DNA of 38,693 nucleotides from an uncultured Clostridium sp. (GTDB lineage: Bacteria > Bacillota > Clostridia > Lachnospirales > Lachnospiraceae): NCBI GenBank assembly GCA_947644195.1, contig CANRZB010000038.1, positions 1-38,693 of the forward strand, written 5' to 3'. A program made the position numbers and the translations under genes. Within the stretch, counting starts at the first letter, position 1, and every line of letters begins with the position of its first letter. The notes below the pieces were generated by a model. That model saw only the letters and a program-made list of their open reading frames with translations. It was not told the origin of the DNA and did not search any database. Shown here one piece after another: positions 1-6,655 of this stretch.

Positions 1-355
1 CTACGATTTCATCAGGGGTTAGTTTGGGCTTCTGCTTCGATTCCACTGCAACCTGTGTCATGGCTTGCTCCATTTCGTGAAAGCGATCAATATACTTGAC
101 GGTAAACTCCGTCCCCTTGATTCCTGTCATTTTGTGGGCAATGAACTCGCAGCCTTTCTTCGTAATGTTGTAAGATTTTCTTTCCTCGCCTTTCCCGTCT
201 ATGTACGATGTTTGTTGGAAAAATTCAACCAAATCAATTTTGAGTTGGTTGAAATGCTGCTCATATGTACGGATACTTCTCAATAAGTTAGCATGTGGTT
301 TGCCAACCATCTCCGCTACCTCCAGAGATGTGATCGTCTGTTCAATTTTCTGCAT
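1..355 (-). CDS. Rha-family phage regulatory protein (antirepressor type), 3' end outside window
   Basis: The minus strand from the ATG at 355 is open to the window edge (118 codons). It starts MQKIEQTITSLEVAEMVGKP and continues with a pattern typical of the Rha family: an N-terminal DNA-binding-like part (HANLLRSIRTY), then SYNITKKGCEFIAHKMTG and VKYIDRFHEME. Rha-type proteins are phage regulators often classed with antirepressors. The start is fixed by AAAGGAG 8 bases upstream. It is the last gene of an RHH / antisense RNA / antirepressor module: the RHH gene lies at 474-662, and the leader between them carries a convergent promoter and a hairpin. Family assignment is from pattern recognition; the role as antirepressor is inferred from the context. 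The C-terminal part is not visible. Confidence 0.75.
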   Translation of the reverse strand, partial: MQKIEQTITSLEVAEMVGKPHANLLRSIRTYEQHFNQLKIDLVEFFQQTSYIDGKGEERKSYNITKKGCEFIAHKMTGIKGTEFTVKYIDRFHEMEQAMTQVAVESKQKPKLTPDEIV

Positions 356-439
356 AATAAAAAACTCCTTTCCAAAATTTGTTCTTGAAAGAAGTCTCGC
401 CATCTGATATGATAGATTTATCAGATGGGAAACCTCTGA
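353..439. repeat. 87-bp leader repeat, copy 1 (other copy 21424-21510)
   Basis: This block covers the antirepressor start codon, its ribosome-binding site and the leader hairpin. It matches 21424-21510 over 87 bases with only two differences (t/c at position 396 against 21467, g/t at 415 against 21486). The hairpin has CCATCTGATA at 400-409 and TATCAGATGG at 419-428, with an outer stem at 391-398 and 429-436 that includes wobble pairs. The same bases hold a plus-strand promoter. The genes on either side are not homologous to those flanking copy 2, so the leader is conserved or exchanged as its own unit. Confidence 0.9.
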
Positions 440-492
440 CAGCAACTAAGAATGGCTGGAACCGTCCAAAGTATCAGTCATTCTTATTTTTT
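420..492 (+). ncRNA. Predicted antisense RNA of RHH/antirepressor module A
   Basis: A plus-strand promoter is visible: TTGAAA at 385-390, a 17-base spacer and TATGAT at 408-413, giving a start near 420. A stem (448-458 with 475-485, one G-U pair) followed by six T at 487-492 forms an intrinsic terminator that overlaps the 3' end of the RHH gene. The resulting RNA of about 73 nt is fully complementary to the RHH-to-Rha intergenic mRNA. The arrangement is that of sar RNA between arc and ant in phage P22. Unlike sar, the predicted RNA does not reach the antirepressor Shine-Dalgarno (about 365), so a leader-folding or transcriptional interference mechanism is as likely as direct blocking. Prediction by eye only. 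Confidence 0.6.
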
Positions 493-662
493 AATTCCTC
501 ATAAACCTTTCTAATGCCTATTCGAATAATCTCCGCCTTTTTCTTTCCAGTTTCTTTGCAACAATACTCCAACATTTCAATATCTTTGTCCGACATTCTA
601 ATCTTCGTATCGTGTATTTTAGGATCTTTTGAAGGCGGTCTACCATGTGCTGGCGACACCAT
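474..662 (-). CDS. Ribbon-helix-helix (Arc/CopG-like) repressor, module A
   Basis: A 62-residue protein starting MVSPAHGRPPSKD, with a short beta strand (TKIRMS) and two helices (DKDIEMLEYCCKETG and KKAEIIRIGIRKVYEEL). This is the RHH pattern of Arc, Mnt and CopG, which bind DNA as dimers through the beta strand. The start at 662 is preferred over an upstream ATG at 695 because GGAAGGAG sits just before it and the upstream ATG lies within the operator region. Its promoter is covered by two 18-bp direct repeats (681-698 and 702-719), so autorepression is likely. The protein resembles the module B repressor (889-1080) in its MSP..GRP start and its SDKD helix. Downstream gene: Rha. Confidence 0.85.
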   Translation of the reverse strand: MVSPAHGRPPSKDPKIHDTKIRMSDKDIEMLEYCCKETGKKKAEIIRIGIRKVYEELKNKND

Positions 663-680
663 ATCATCTCCTTCCCATCT

Positions 681-726
681 TAATTGGTTGCACATTTATT
701 ATAATTGGTTGCACATTTAATGTCAA
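681..726 (-). promoter_or_regulatory. Promoter and operator pair of RHH module A
   Basis: On the minus strand, TTGACA (726-721), 17 bases, TATAAT (703-698) form a perfect consensus promoter. Two identical 18-bp copies of TAATTGGTTGCACATTTA (plus-strand reading, 681-698 and 702-719) sit 21 bp apart over the spacer and the start region. That is the expected place for the binding sites of the RHH protein encoded just downstream. The promoter is strong by sequence, so the module should be tightly dependent on its repressor. Confidence 0.8.
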
Positions 727-768
727 TAGCATATTTCCAAAATATTTAAATTTTTATAATATCCAATC

Positions 769-792
769 TCATTGGAAGGAAATTTTCTGCAT
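769..792 (-). pseudogene. 7-codon stub of a lost Rha-type antirepressor (module B)
   Basis: The minus strand reads ATG CAG AAA ATT TCC TTC CAA TGA from 792. The first four codons (MQKI) equal the start of the Rha gene at 355, and a GAGAGGAG ribosome-binding site precedes it. The frame ends after seven codons and module A's promoter starts about 43 bases further on. It is best read as an antirepressor gene deleted just after its start while the RHH gene, leader and antisense RNA promoter of the same module were kept. It could alternatively be a short leader peptide. Confidence 0.6.
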
Positions 793-848
793 AATAAAAA
801 CTCCTCTCAGTGTTTGACAACAACACCAAAGGGAGATATAATTGCTAT

Positions 849-920
849 ATCAACAGCCTTTGGTGTGTTGAGTGTTTAAGAGTAACCGCTACTTGTCCAG
901 AGCGTTGGTTGCTCTTATTT
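849..920 (+). ncRNA. Predicted antisense RNA of module B
   Basis: The plus strand carries a perfect promoter: TTGACA at 814-819, 17-base spacer, TATAAT at 837-842. A stem of AAGAGTAACC (878-887) with GGTTGCTCTT (907-916), followed by ATTT, gives a terminator whose loop contains the RHH stop codon. The predicted RNA is about 72 nt. The leader also forms a long hairpin (ACACCAAAGG 823-832 with CCTTTGGTGT 857-866, inner GATATA 835-840 with TATATC 846-851). Layout equals that of the three other modules, although the antirepressor here is reduced to a stub. Confidence 0.6.
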
Positions 921-1080
921 CATTATAGACCAATTCAATGCCTTTTCGGATAACAGCGACTTTTGTCATGCCTGTTTTTTCAATGCAAAACTTTAACTTT
1001 TCCATATCCTTATCAGACAATCGAAAACTTTCTCTATTTCCCTTAGGTTCCGCTGTTGGCCTGCCTGTTCTAGGCGACAA
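889..1080 (-). CDS. Ribbon-helix-helix repressor, module B
   Basis: A 63-residue RHH protein (MSPRTGRPTAEPKG start, RESFRLSDKDMEKLKFCIEKTG, MTKVAVIRKGIELVYNEI). The start codon is TTG at 1080, placed after GAAAGGAG; no ATG in frame fits. The N-terminal MSP.TGRP..EPKG pattern and the helices match the module A repressor, so they are paralogues with different operators. The promoter upstream holds two GTCATGAC palindromes. The downstream antirepressor is reduced to a stub, so this repressor may now only control itself or act on another target in trans. Confidence 0.85.
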   Translation of the reverse strand: MSPRTGRPTAEPKGNRESFRLSDKDMEKLKFCIEKTGMTKVAVIRKGIELVYNEIRATNALDK

Positions 1081-1098
1081 TTCATCATCTCCTTTCTT

Positions 1099-1140
1099 TT
1101 GTCATGACATAAGTATAAATTATGTCATGACAAAAGTCAA
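1099..1140 (-). promoter_or_regulatory. Promoter and palindromic operators of RHH module B
   Basis: On the minus strand, TTGACT (1140-1135), 17 bases, TATACT (1117-1112). Two palindromic cores GTCATGAC lie at 1101-1108 and 1124-1131, 23 bp apart, extended as TTGTCATGACATAA and its mirror. One overlaps the spacer and the other the start region. The operator sequence is unrelated to those of modules A, C and D. Confidence 0.8.
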
Positions 1141-1251
1141 GCGTTAATTAGAATATTTAGCCAAAAAAGAAGAGTGTTTGCTGCCCCTCTTTCATACCTA
1201 GTTTCTTATCATTCATCAAGGGAATTTCTAAAACTTAATTTTATCTAAAAT

Positions 1252-2169
1252 TTATCCCAAATATTCAAACCTTGTACTATCAGGTATTTCATAACCCCTT
1301 GAACCTTTGTTGTCTCTTAACCAACCCTCTATTCCTTTTTTAATTTCCTCCACTGCCTCTTCCACCTCTTGCGTTCCTGTCTTTAGCGTATCCAAATCAC
1401 TACCATAATCACATTTCAAGGAAATGCATTGTTCTTCATCAGATTCTTTTTTTATATTCCTATCATCAAACGAAAAAAACTCTTCCTTTTCCTCTCCCAT
1501 ATAATCAGTGTAATGGATACTAGCAATATTTTTGTGCGTACATTTTATATCTGAAAAATGCTTCGAAACATTCTTCGCAATGACCATCCATTCACTCATA
1601 CCTTTATCTTCAAATATATACTCAGTAAACATATAATCCTTATCTTTTTCAATAGTTCCTATACTTCTTCCGCCATCAGTCCAAAAATCATTTGAACAAA
1701 ATTTGAATATGTAATATTCTCGTTCTATATTTGTAGGCATATAAAAAAATATATATGAATCCGGACTTATCGAAACATCTGTAATATCTTCCCCTTTATT
1801 AACTATATTATAATGACATTTAGGTATTTTCCCATCAACTCCTATTTTTGTAGTATCAACTGAAAGATAATCACATTTAATATAAAAATGTGGTTTTTTA
1901 TCGTTCTCCGTAATCTCCAACTGCCTTTGGTTTATATCTACTATTGTTTTATTGAATTTCAAACCAACAAAAGATATTACGATACCCGCACCCCCAACAA
2001 AAACAAAAGAAAAAATCTCAAAGAAAATCTTGTTTTTTTCTAACAATGCTCTAATCCCTTTTGGTCTTTTCTTTGTATCTCCTTTCTCTGTTTTTTCATG
2101 ATCTTCTATCCCCTCTTTTTCTATAACATCTATTTCTTTTGTATCCTCGTTATATACTATTTTTTTCAT
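1252..2169 (-). CDS. Hypothetical single-pass membrane protein, 305 aa
   Basis: I do not recognise the family. The first about 45 residues are charged (many Glu and Lys), followed by one strong hydrophobic segment at about 49-72 (IFFEIFSFVFVGGAGIVISF), then a soluble part rich in Tyr, Asp and Lys that probably folds as beta structure, and an acidic C-terminal tail with a short coiled-coil-like stretch (QEVEEAVEEIKKGIEGW). ATG at 2169 follows AAGGAGGG. It is AT-rich, like the whole block up to 6.6 kb, and stands alone between a terminator-like hairpin and the RHH modules. Position in a prophage cargo region makes a lysogenic conversion or exclusion role possible, but nothing in the sequence proves it. 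Confidence 0.7.
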   Translation of the reverse strand: MKKIVYNEDTKEIDVIEKEGIEDHEKTEKGDTKKRPKGIRALLEKNKIFFEIFSFVFVGGAGIVISFVGLKFNKTIVDINQRQLEITENDKKPHFYIKCDYLSVDTTKIGVDGKIPKCHYNIVNKGEDITDVSISPDSYIFFYMPTNIEREYYIFKFCSNDFWTDGGRSIGTIEKDKDYMFTEYIFEDKGMSEWMVIAKNVSKHFSDIKCTHKNIASIHYTDYMGEEKEEFFSFDDRNIKKESDEEQCISLKCDYGSDLDTLKTGTQEVEEAVEEIKKGIEGWLRDNKGSRGYEIPDSTRFEYLG

Positions 2170-2232
2170 AAAACCCTCCTTGGCAACATGCTAATACTTT
2201 ACCACCCAAAGCGGAAGTATAATTAAAATCAA

Positions 2233-2253
2233 AGGGCGGTCTATGGCCGCCCT
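2233..2253 (-). terminator. Hairpin terminator after the 49-aa zinc-ribbon gene
   Basis: AGGGCGG (2233-2239) pairs with CCGCCCT (2247-2253) around a 7-base loop. On the minus strand it is followed by TTGATTTTAATT, a modest T-rich tail. It lies between the genes at 2303-2452 and 1252-2169. Confidence 0.6.
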
Positions 2254-2302
2254 CATACTATCTCATCACACATTATGAAAAATGGTATGATCCTATCATA
2301 TA

Positions 2303-2452
2303 TCACTTTTTAAATGTTCTGCCACACTTCCGACACTGATATTTTGTTGAAAACAGCCCCTTATCTATAATTTGTATATCTGCACTTCTACAAGTGAACG
2401 CAGGACATTTTATCCTTCCAGTGACCTTATCAATAGTTCTTGTTTTTCTCAT
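2303..2452 (-). CDS. Small zinc-ribbon protein, 49 aa
   Basis: A short gene from ATG at 2452 (after GGGAGGAG) to TGA at 2303. It encodes MRKTRTIDKVTGRIKCPAFT, then CRSADIQIIDKGLFSTKYQ and CRKCGRTFKK. Four cysteines in C-x4-C and C-x2-C spacing form a zinc ribbon, and the protein is basic, so nucleic acid binding is plausible. Proteins of this general shape are common in Firmicute phages. Function unknown. Followed by the hairpin at 2233-2253. Confidence 0.6.
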   Translation of the reverse strand: MRKTRTIDKVTGRIKCPAFTCRSADIQIIDKGLFSTKYQCRKCGRTFKK

Positions 2453-2501
2453 GTAACTCCTCCCAAAATCATATCAATATACCAGAAGATAGAAACATAG
2501 T

Positions 2502-2996
2502 TTACCTCTTCCCTTTTTCGATATACTTAGCCACAACAGACACTGAATTATACCCAGTCCAAGTATTTGTTGAAAAAGACGCAATTTTACCATACACGGT
2601 TATATATTTTCCGGCTCGATACTTGCTTGCTTTAAATTTTTTGGGAAGATATACCGATATCGTCCCATTGCTCACATACGATTTGTTTCCTTTCCGCTTA
2701 ACGTAACACTTATAAAAAGATCTTTGTATATTGTTCTTTTTCACAAAATCCTGCGTAGCTGAATCTAAATATGTATCGAAATGTGCATTTTCTCCAATCA
2801 AAAGCCTTAACTTAACTCTTTTCCCCTTCAAGTTCTTTTTTGTAAAAAATACTGCATCATGATATTTCATCTTACACTTTTTCTTGTAAGCATCTTTAGA
2901 CATCGCACTTACCGTTTGGGCAGGAAAAAAACCAATTGACACGACAGAACACATCAAAACAACAGTGATAATAAATAAAAATAATTTTTTGCTCAT
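2502..2996 (-). CDS. Secreted basic protein with signal peptide, 164 aa
   Basis: Starts MSKKLFLFIITVVLMCSVVS with a Lys-Lys n-region, a long hydrophobic core and a likely signal peptidase site near AQTVSA-M (about residue 31). The mature part is Lys/Tyr rich and apparently all-beta (KGKRVKLRLLIGENA, GTISVYLPKKF, GKYITVYGKIASFS, YNSVSVVAKYIEK). This alternation resembles an OB-fold-like secreted domain, but I cannot name a family with confidence. A weak AGAGAGG ribosome-binding site precedes the ATG. Likely exported cargo of the prophage or of a neighbouring island. Confidence 0.7.
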   Translation of the reverse strand: MSKKLFLFIITVVLMCSVVSIGFFPAQTVSAMSKDAYKKKCKMKYHDAVFFTKKNLKGKRVKLRLLIGENAHFDTYLDSATQDFVKKNNIQRSFYKCYVKRKGNKSYVSNGTISVYLPKKFKASKYRAGKYITVYGKIASFSTNTWTGYNSVSVVAKYIEKGKR

Positions 2997-3206
2997 AAAA
3001 AACCTCTCTTCTGTAAATTTAACATTTATATTGTCAAATCATATCACACCATCCAAAATACAAACAGATTTTATTGATATATGTACTATTAAAATACCAT
3101 AATGCCCATCGCCAAAAATGTTCTGATTCTTGTATGGTAAACACTAACCACAGATTCTATGACTATTTGCAGAAAATATAATTTAATTGCTAACGCAAAA
3201 AACTTG

Positions 3207-3854
3207 TTACTCCTCTAAATAAAATCCATTGGTTAAAACACTAACATCATTGAAAAAAAATGAACCTGTCGCAACAATCCTTAAATCTTTAACTCCTTTG
3301 ACACTAATTTCAAAATCAAACGGCCTCTCCCCTGCTTTTAAATGTTTTGTTTTTCCAATCTTCTTTTCTCCTTCGTAAAATTCAAACCATACCCCGTCAT
3401 CAATATCGTTATCAGTTTCTGATAACGCAATTCTCCCTTTTAATGTCTTATACTTTTTATCAAGCGGATAGATAATATCTTTGCGTCTTGATTCATCTCC
3501 ACAGTATACCAAAAGCTCATAATCATCTTTTCCTAAATTATCTTTTTCACCCGCTGCATCTACCCAAAATTTTTCATCTCTACCAACTAACGGTATTAAA
3601 TCTCTAATATTTATTTCCTTCGGCGGAGCATCCGTAACCGGCGCACTAGTTTCTTCTACAAATGCGTTTTCATCTCCTACCACTACGCTTTCATTTTCTA
3701 CTGCATCAGAAACTACCTTTGTTGCCGCAGGAGTTGTTAGCGAAGTAGTTGACGATGATGGAAATATTCGCCCTTCTGTTATACATGCTGCAATAACAGC
3801 GAAAAAACCTGTTATTAAAGCTCCCACAATTGCACCTTTAACTTCTTTGCTCAT
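3207..3854 (-). CDS. Membrane-anchored protein with NPCBM-like C-terminal domain, 215 aa
   Basis: An N-terminal membrane segment (residues about 7-26, GAIVGALITGFFAVIAACIT) is followed by a low-complexity Ser/Thr/Val linker (to about 80) and a C-terminal beta domain. The C-terminus has the features of NPCBM/NEW2-type carbohydrate-associated domains: LKGRIALSETDN, VWFEFYEGEKKIG, FDFEISVKGVKDLRIVATG. Such domains often sit on surface proteins. ATG at 3854 follows GGGAG. It probably displays a sugar-binding domain outside the cell; the membrane orientation and ligand are inferred. No enzyme domain is attached. Confidence 0.7.
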   Translation of the reverse strand: MSKEVKGAIVGALITGFFAVIAACITEGRIFPSSSTTSLTTPAATKVVSDAVENESVVVGDENAFVEETSAPVTDAPPKEINIRDLIPLVGRDEKFWVDAAGEKDNLGKDDYELLVYCGDESRRKDIIYPLDKKYKTLKGRIALSETDNDIDDGVWFEFYEGEKKIGKTKHLKAGERPFDFEISVKGVKDLRIVATGSFFFNDVSVLTNGFYLEE

Positions 3855-4036
3855 ATTTTCGTATCTCCCATCAATTTATATAATCCTTCTCCAAATTCTT
3901 AAATTTTCCTTCTCTTTGCTTATATTTATAATTCATACTATATTTCCCAATGTATATAACCCATGCCACCTCTTATATTATCTAACTAAACATTGCGATA
4001 AACGGACGATATTGTTTATAAATTCCCAAAAAGGCT

Positions 4037-4540
4037 TCACATAGCGTTTTCAGCTTTATTTTTCTTTGTTTTTATTGCGCAAATAAGAAAAAACAGCCCG
4101 AATATAAACGAAACCGTTCCCCATATAGCAATATCTCCATAAGTTTTACTTTGTCCTAATGAACAAGATGCAGAAATCCAATAAAATACAGTTGCTATAA
4201 TTGCTCCTGCTTTTCCTCTAGAGTTTCTTGTACAAATTCCTACTATTCCTGCAATCAGCATAAAGACAGCAAGGAAAAATCCATAAGAACCAGAACTTGC
4301 TCCGTTTTCTTCAATCGCATTGCTTATTCCTGCTGCACAAGATTGAAAAGCAATAAGAACAAACAATACTATCGATATTATACCTATAGTTAATCTTCCG
4401 GCAGAGCAAAATCCCTTACATTTCTCTTTGATCTCCACAACAGTTTCCTTTGCATTTGGGTTAGGACATCCACAATTAGGACATTTATCTGCCTTATCAG
4501 AAAATTCCTTTCCACATTCGCTACACGTAATTAATGCCAT
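4037..4540 (-). CDS. Zinc-ribbon membrane protein, 167 aa
   Basis: The first 27 residues form a zinc ribbon of the common membrane-protein type (ITCSECGKEF, then DKCPNCGCPNP). After a short charged linker come four hydrophobic segments (about 51-70, 87-104, 111-128 and 137-157), ending in a basic KTKKNKAENAM tail. Proteins combining an N-terminal zinc ribbon with several membrane helices are widespread in Firmicutes and mostly uncharacterised. ATG at 4540 follows TAGGAGG. No functional prediction beyond membrane localisation. Confidence 0.75.
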   Translation of the reverse strand: MALITCSECGKEFSDKADKCPNCGCPNPNAKETVVEIKEKCKGFCSAGRLTIGIISIVLFVLIAFQSCAAGISNAIEENGASSGSYGFFLAVFMLIAGIVGICTRNSRGKAGAIIATVFYWISASCSLGQSKTYGDIAIWGTVSFIFGLFFLICAIKTKKNKAENAM

Positions 4541-4692
4541 TTTATATTCCTCCTAAACATTTTTTGACATAATATTACCAAAAATTGGAAAATTTGTCAA
4601 ATTATTGTATGTTTTTAGTTTAATACAAAATTAAACACTTTCTTTAATAAATCTCAACTACTTATTGCATTAAAGAACATTGGTAACAGTAT

Positions 4693-5367
4693 TTAATTGT
4701 TTTTACTCTTCTTCTTTTTGCATCTCTTTTTATTTTTCTTCTTATTCTTCTTTTTGCATCTTTTTTTATTTTTCTTCTTATTCTTCTTTTTGCATCTCTT
4801 TTTGCTTTTCTTCTTATTCTTCTTTTTGTCCTTCTCGTTTCTTATTTTCTTCATTCTTTTTCCAACTCTTTTTGAAAAATATGGAGTAAACAAGCCAGAA
4901 ATATATGTAATACTTCTTTTTAAGATTCCTTTGATTTTTCCTATTGACTCACTTTTTTCTTTCGCTTTACTGTCTTTTTCTAAAGCATTATTTTCTATAC
5001 TAACTTTCTTATCAGCATTTTCTATAAGATTATCATTCGTAGGCGCAGGCTCTATAGAGACTGATTCTGTAGGCTTAGGTATTTTTAGTAATGGCAAAGG
5101 TCCTGGAGTTACAACAACATAATCCGACGGACGAATACTCTCTGTGGGAATAGGATTCGTAGAGGTAGGATTTGCGGGAGCATATGATAAATCATTGTTC
5201 CCGATTATTGGATAAAATTCAAATACAAAACAAAAAATGGCAAATAGTACCCCAAGACCTATTATGATTCTCTTGCTATTTGCGAAATTACTATGATTTT
5301 CAAGGAAAATTAAAAATCCATGCAGCAGCCCAAGCACAAAAAACACAACCAATGATAAATGTCGCAA
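4693..5367 (-). CDS. Two-TM protein with Pro/Thr-rich linker and Lys-rich tandem-repeat tail, 224 aa
   Basis: Begins at a TTG (5367) after GGGGGGAAG. Two hydrophobic segments (about 5-21 and 33-52) are followed by a Pro/Thr/Ser stretch (PANPTSTNPIPTESIRPSD) and then a strongly basic tail. From about residue 180 the tail is a repeat of 12 residues with unit KKRCKKKNKKKN, about three copies, so it contains only Lys, Asn, Arg and regularly spaced Cys. The tail comes from a 36-bp DNA repeat. Such a tail could bind nucleic acid, phospholipid or teichoic acid. No family is recognised. The low-complexity tail is likely to vary in length between strains. Confidence 0.65.
   Translation of the reverse strand: MRHLSLVVFFVLGLLHGFLIFLENHSNFANSKRIIIGLGVLFAIFCFVFEFYPIIGNNDLSYAPANPTSTNPIPTESIRPSDYVVVTPGPLPLLKIPKPTESVSIEPAPTNDNLIENADKKVSIENNALEKDSKAKEKSESIGKIKGILKRSITYISGLFTPYFSKRVGKRMKKIRNEKDKKKNKKKSKKRCKKKNKKKNKKRCKKKNKKKNKKRCKKKKSKNN
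4707..4830. repeat. 36-bp tandem repeat, about three copies
   Basis: Plus-strand unit includes TTCTTCTTTTTGCATCTC and recurs every 36 bp; the TTTTTGCATC core begins at about 4716, 4752 and 4788. It is in frame in the 224-aa gene, each unit adding 12 residues (KKRCKKKNKKKN). A few point differences separate the copies. Confidence 0.85.
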
Positions 5368-5626
5368 CTTTCTTCCCCCCTTTCTTGCATTTTTTCTTAA
5401 ATATTCAAAAATGTTATATTAATCATAAGTTTAATTAATATTCGCTCAAGAATTTTTAATATTTTTGCAATATGACTATATTTTTTTACTTTGTCAATAC
5501 TAATTTTTCCTTCATCATTTGATAAAGAAATTATACCATACTGTCGAACAATTTTCAATTTTTTAAAAATAAAAAGGCAGCCAAAGCCACCTTTTCGTCA
5601 ATCTATAAATTCTCTACTCTCCTGAA
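5368..5626. other. AT-rich intergenic stretch
   Basis: No gene is visible. It holds only the terminator of the next gene upstream on the minus strand (5561-5593) and very AT-rich DNA. Confidence 0.6.
5561..5593 (-). terminator. Intrinsic terminator after the 305-residue membrane protein gene
   Basis: On the minus strand AAGGTGGC pairs with GCTGCCTT (5574-5593, loop TTTG, two wobble pairs), followed by TTTTTATTTTT. It ends the gene at 5627-6544. Confidence 0.75.
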
Positions 5627-6544
5627 CTATTCTTCCTCCTTCTCCTCAATGAGTTTTGTAATATTGTCTGGCAGTATCACGGTATCTTTTTCTAACGGGA
5701 ACAATACCTTAACCTCCTTCGGCGTTTCGATGGATGAGTAAATTTCCACACCCTTATCCATCAAAACAACCATATCCTCTAGTGTTTTCTTCACTTTATC
5801 CCGTTCTTCTCCATCTCGCAGCTTTCCTATGTCCCCTTCTAATTCGGCAACGCTATCATCCAGCAAGGTTTGTTTGAACCTCTTAAATGTCTCCACTGTT
5901 TCATCTAAGACTTCATTTTTTAACTGCATTTCCTTTAACTGTTCTTCCTGCTGCCGATATACAAGAATGTTTGATTTAATCGAAATTGCCTTTTGCACCA
6001 ATTTTGCAAGATTGTTAAGTATGTAAAAACTCCCAGTTATCCCAGTAACAGCAAAAGCAAGCCACTGTGAGCCGACATCCACGTTATTGAACTTAATTTC
6101 CTCTTCCTCATGCAACAGATATGGACACTGCGTAAACATAAAGTCGATTTCTTTCAAGTACCCCATATATTCTTTCAAGGAATCGCACTTCGGAATCTTT
6201 ACATCAATTCCACTTCCGGCTTCCCCTATTTCCAGCATATCGCAGAGATTTACCAATATCTCTACTGATCCAAGCACCTTCATAAGTGCCTTTTCAAAGT
6301 CTTGTTTTTGAGAACTTGGCAAACGCACTTTATCAATGTTTAACTGCCAATCTAATAACTTATATAATTTATTTATATCCTTGTCAAAGCACTCAATACT
6401 TTTTAACGCATCCAGGGCTTCCTTACAAGCCAACCAGTTATTTACAAAAACAACGTTTGAATCTTTTATTGAATCTGCCACAGATACCGCCTTAATACTC
6501 GGCAGACATAGCTTACAAGCATAGAAAACATTATATAATCTCAT
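5627..6544 (-). CDS. Hypothetical membrane-associated coiled-coil protein, 305 aa
   Basis: I do not recognise the family. The N-terminal half is helical with many Lys/Leu; a hydrophobic segment (WLAFAVTGITGSFYILNNLA) lies at about residues 162-181, followed by a coiled coil (RQQEEQLKEMQLKNEVLDET onward to about 250) and an acidic end (EEKEEE). The start at ATG 6544 is chosen because AGAAGGAG lies just upstream and a promoter ends before it; the longer frame from 6607 begins at the promoter -35 box itself. The gene stands directly after the tape measure gene, where distal tail genes are expected, but has its own promoter and terminator, so it is independent cargo rather than a tail gene. Confidence 0.65.
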   Translation of the reverse strand: MRLYNVFYACKLCLPSIKAVSVADSIKDSNVVFVNNWLACKEALDALKSIECFDKDINKLYKLLDWQLNIDKVRLPSSQKQDFEKALMKVLGSVEILVNLCDMLEIGEAGSGIDVKIPKCDSLKEYMGYLKEIDFMFTQCPYLLHEEEEIKFNNVDVGSQWLAFAVTGITGSFYILNNLAKLVQKAISIKSNILVYRQQEEQLKEMQLKNEVLDETVETFKRFKQTLLDDSVAELEGDIGKLRDGEERDKVKKTLEDMVVLMDKGVEIYSSIETPKEVKVLFPLEKDTVILPDNITKLIEEKEEE

Positions 6545-6578
6545 AATACCGCTCCTTCTCTTTTGACTATTTGCCACA

Positions 6579-6607
6579 ATTATACACTTCCTTTCATTTT
6601 TAAGCAA
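6579..6607 (-). promoter_or_regulatory. Promoter of the gene at 5627-6544
   Basis: Minus strand TTGCTT (6607-6602), 17-base spacer, TATAAT (6584-6579). Transcription should start about 28 bases before the ATG at 6544. Confidence 0.6.
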
Positions 6608-6655
6608 TAATATCTGATAAATAAACTCAACTTAACGCAGACGGATGAAAAAACA

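Noticed and set aside
448-492. Terminator for the minus-strand RHH transcript of module A
   Set aside because: The T-tract follows the stem on the plus strand; on the minus strand the stem is preceded, not followed, by the A/T run and contains an A-C mismatch, so it fits the antisense RNA better.
2440-2706. Plus-strand open frame of 88 codons opposite the secreted protein gene
   Set aside because: No ribosome-binding site, and the minus-strand gene has a signal peptide and proper start.
4697-5122. Plus-strand Phe-rich frame of 141 codons
   Set aside because: It is the mirror of the Lys-rich repeat; poly-Phe/Leu arises only from the TTC/CTT repeat.
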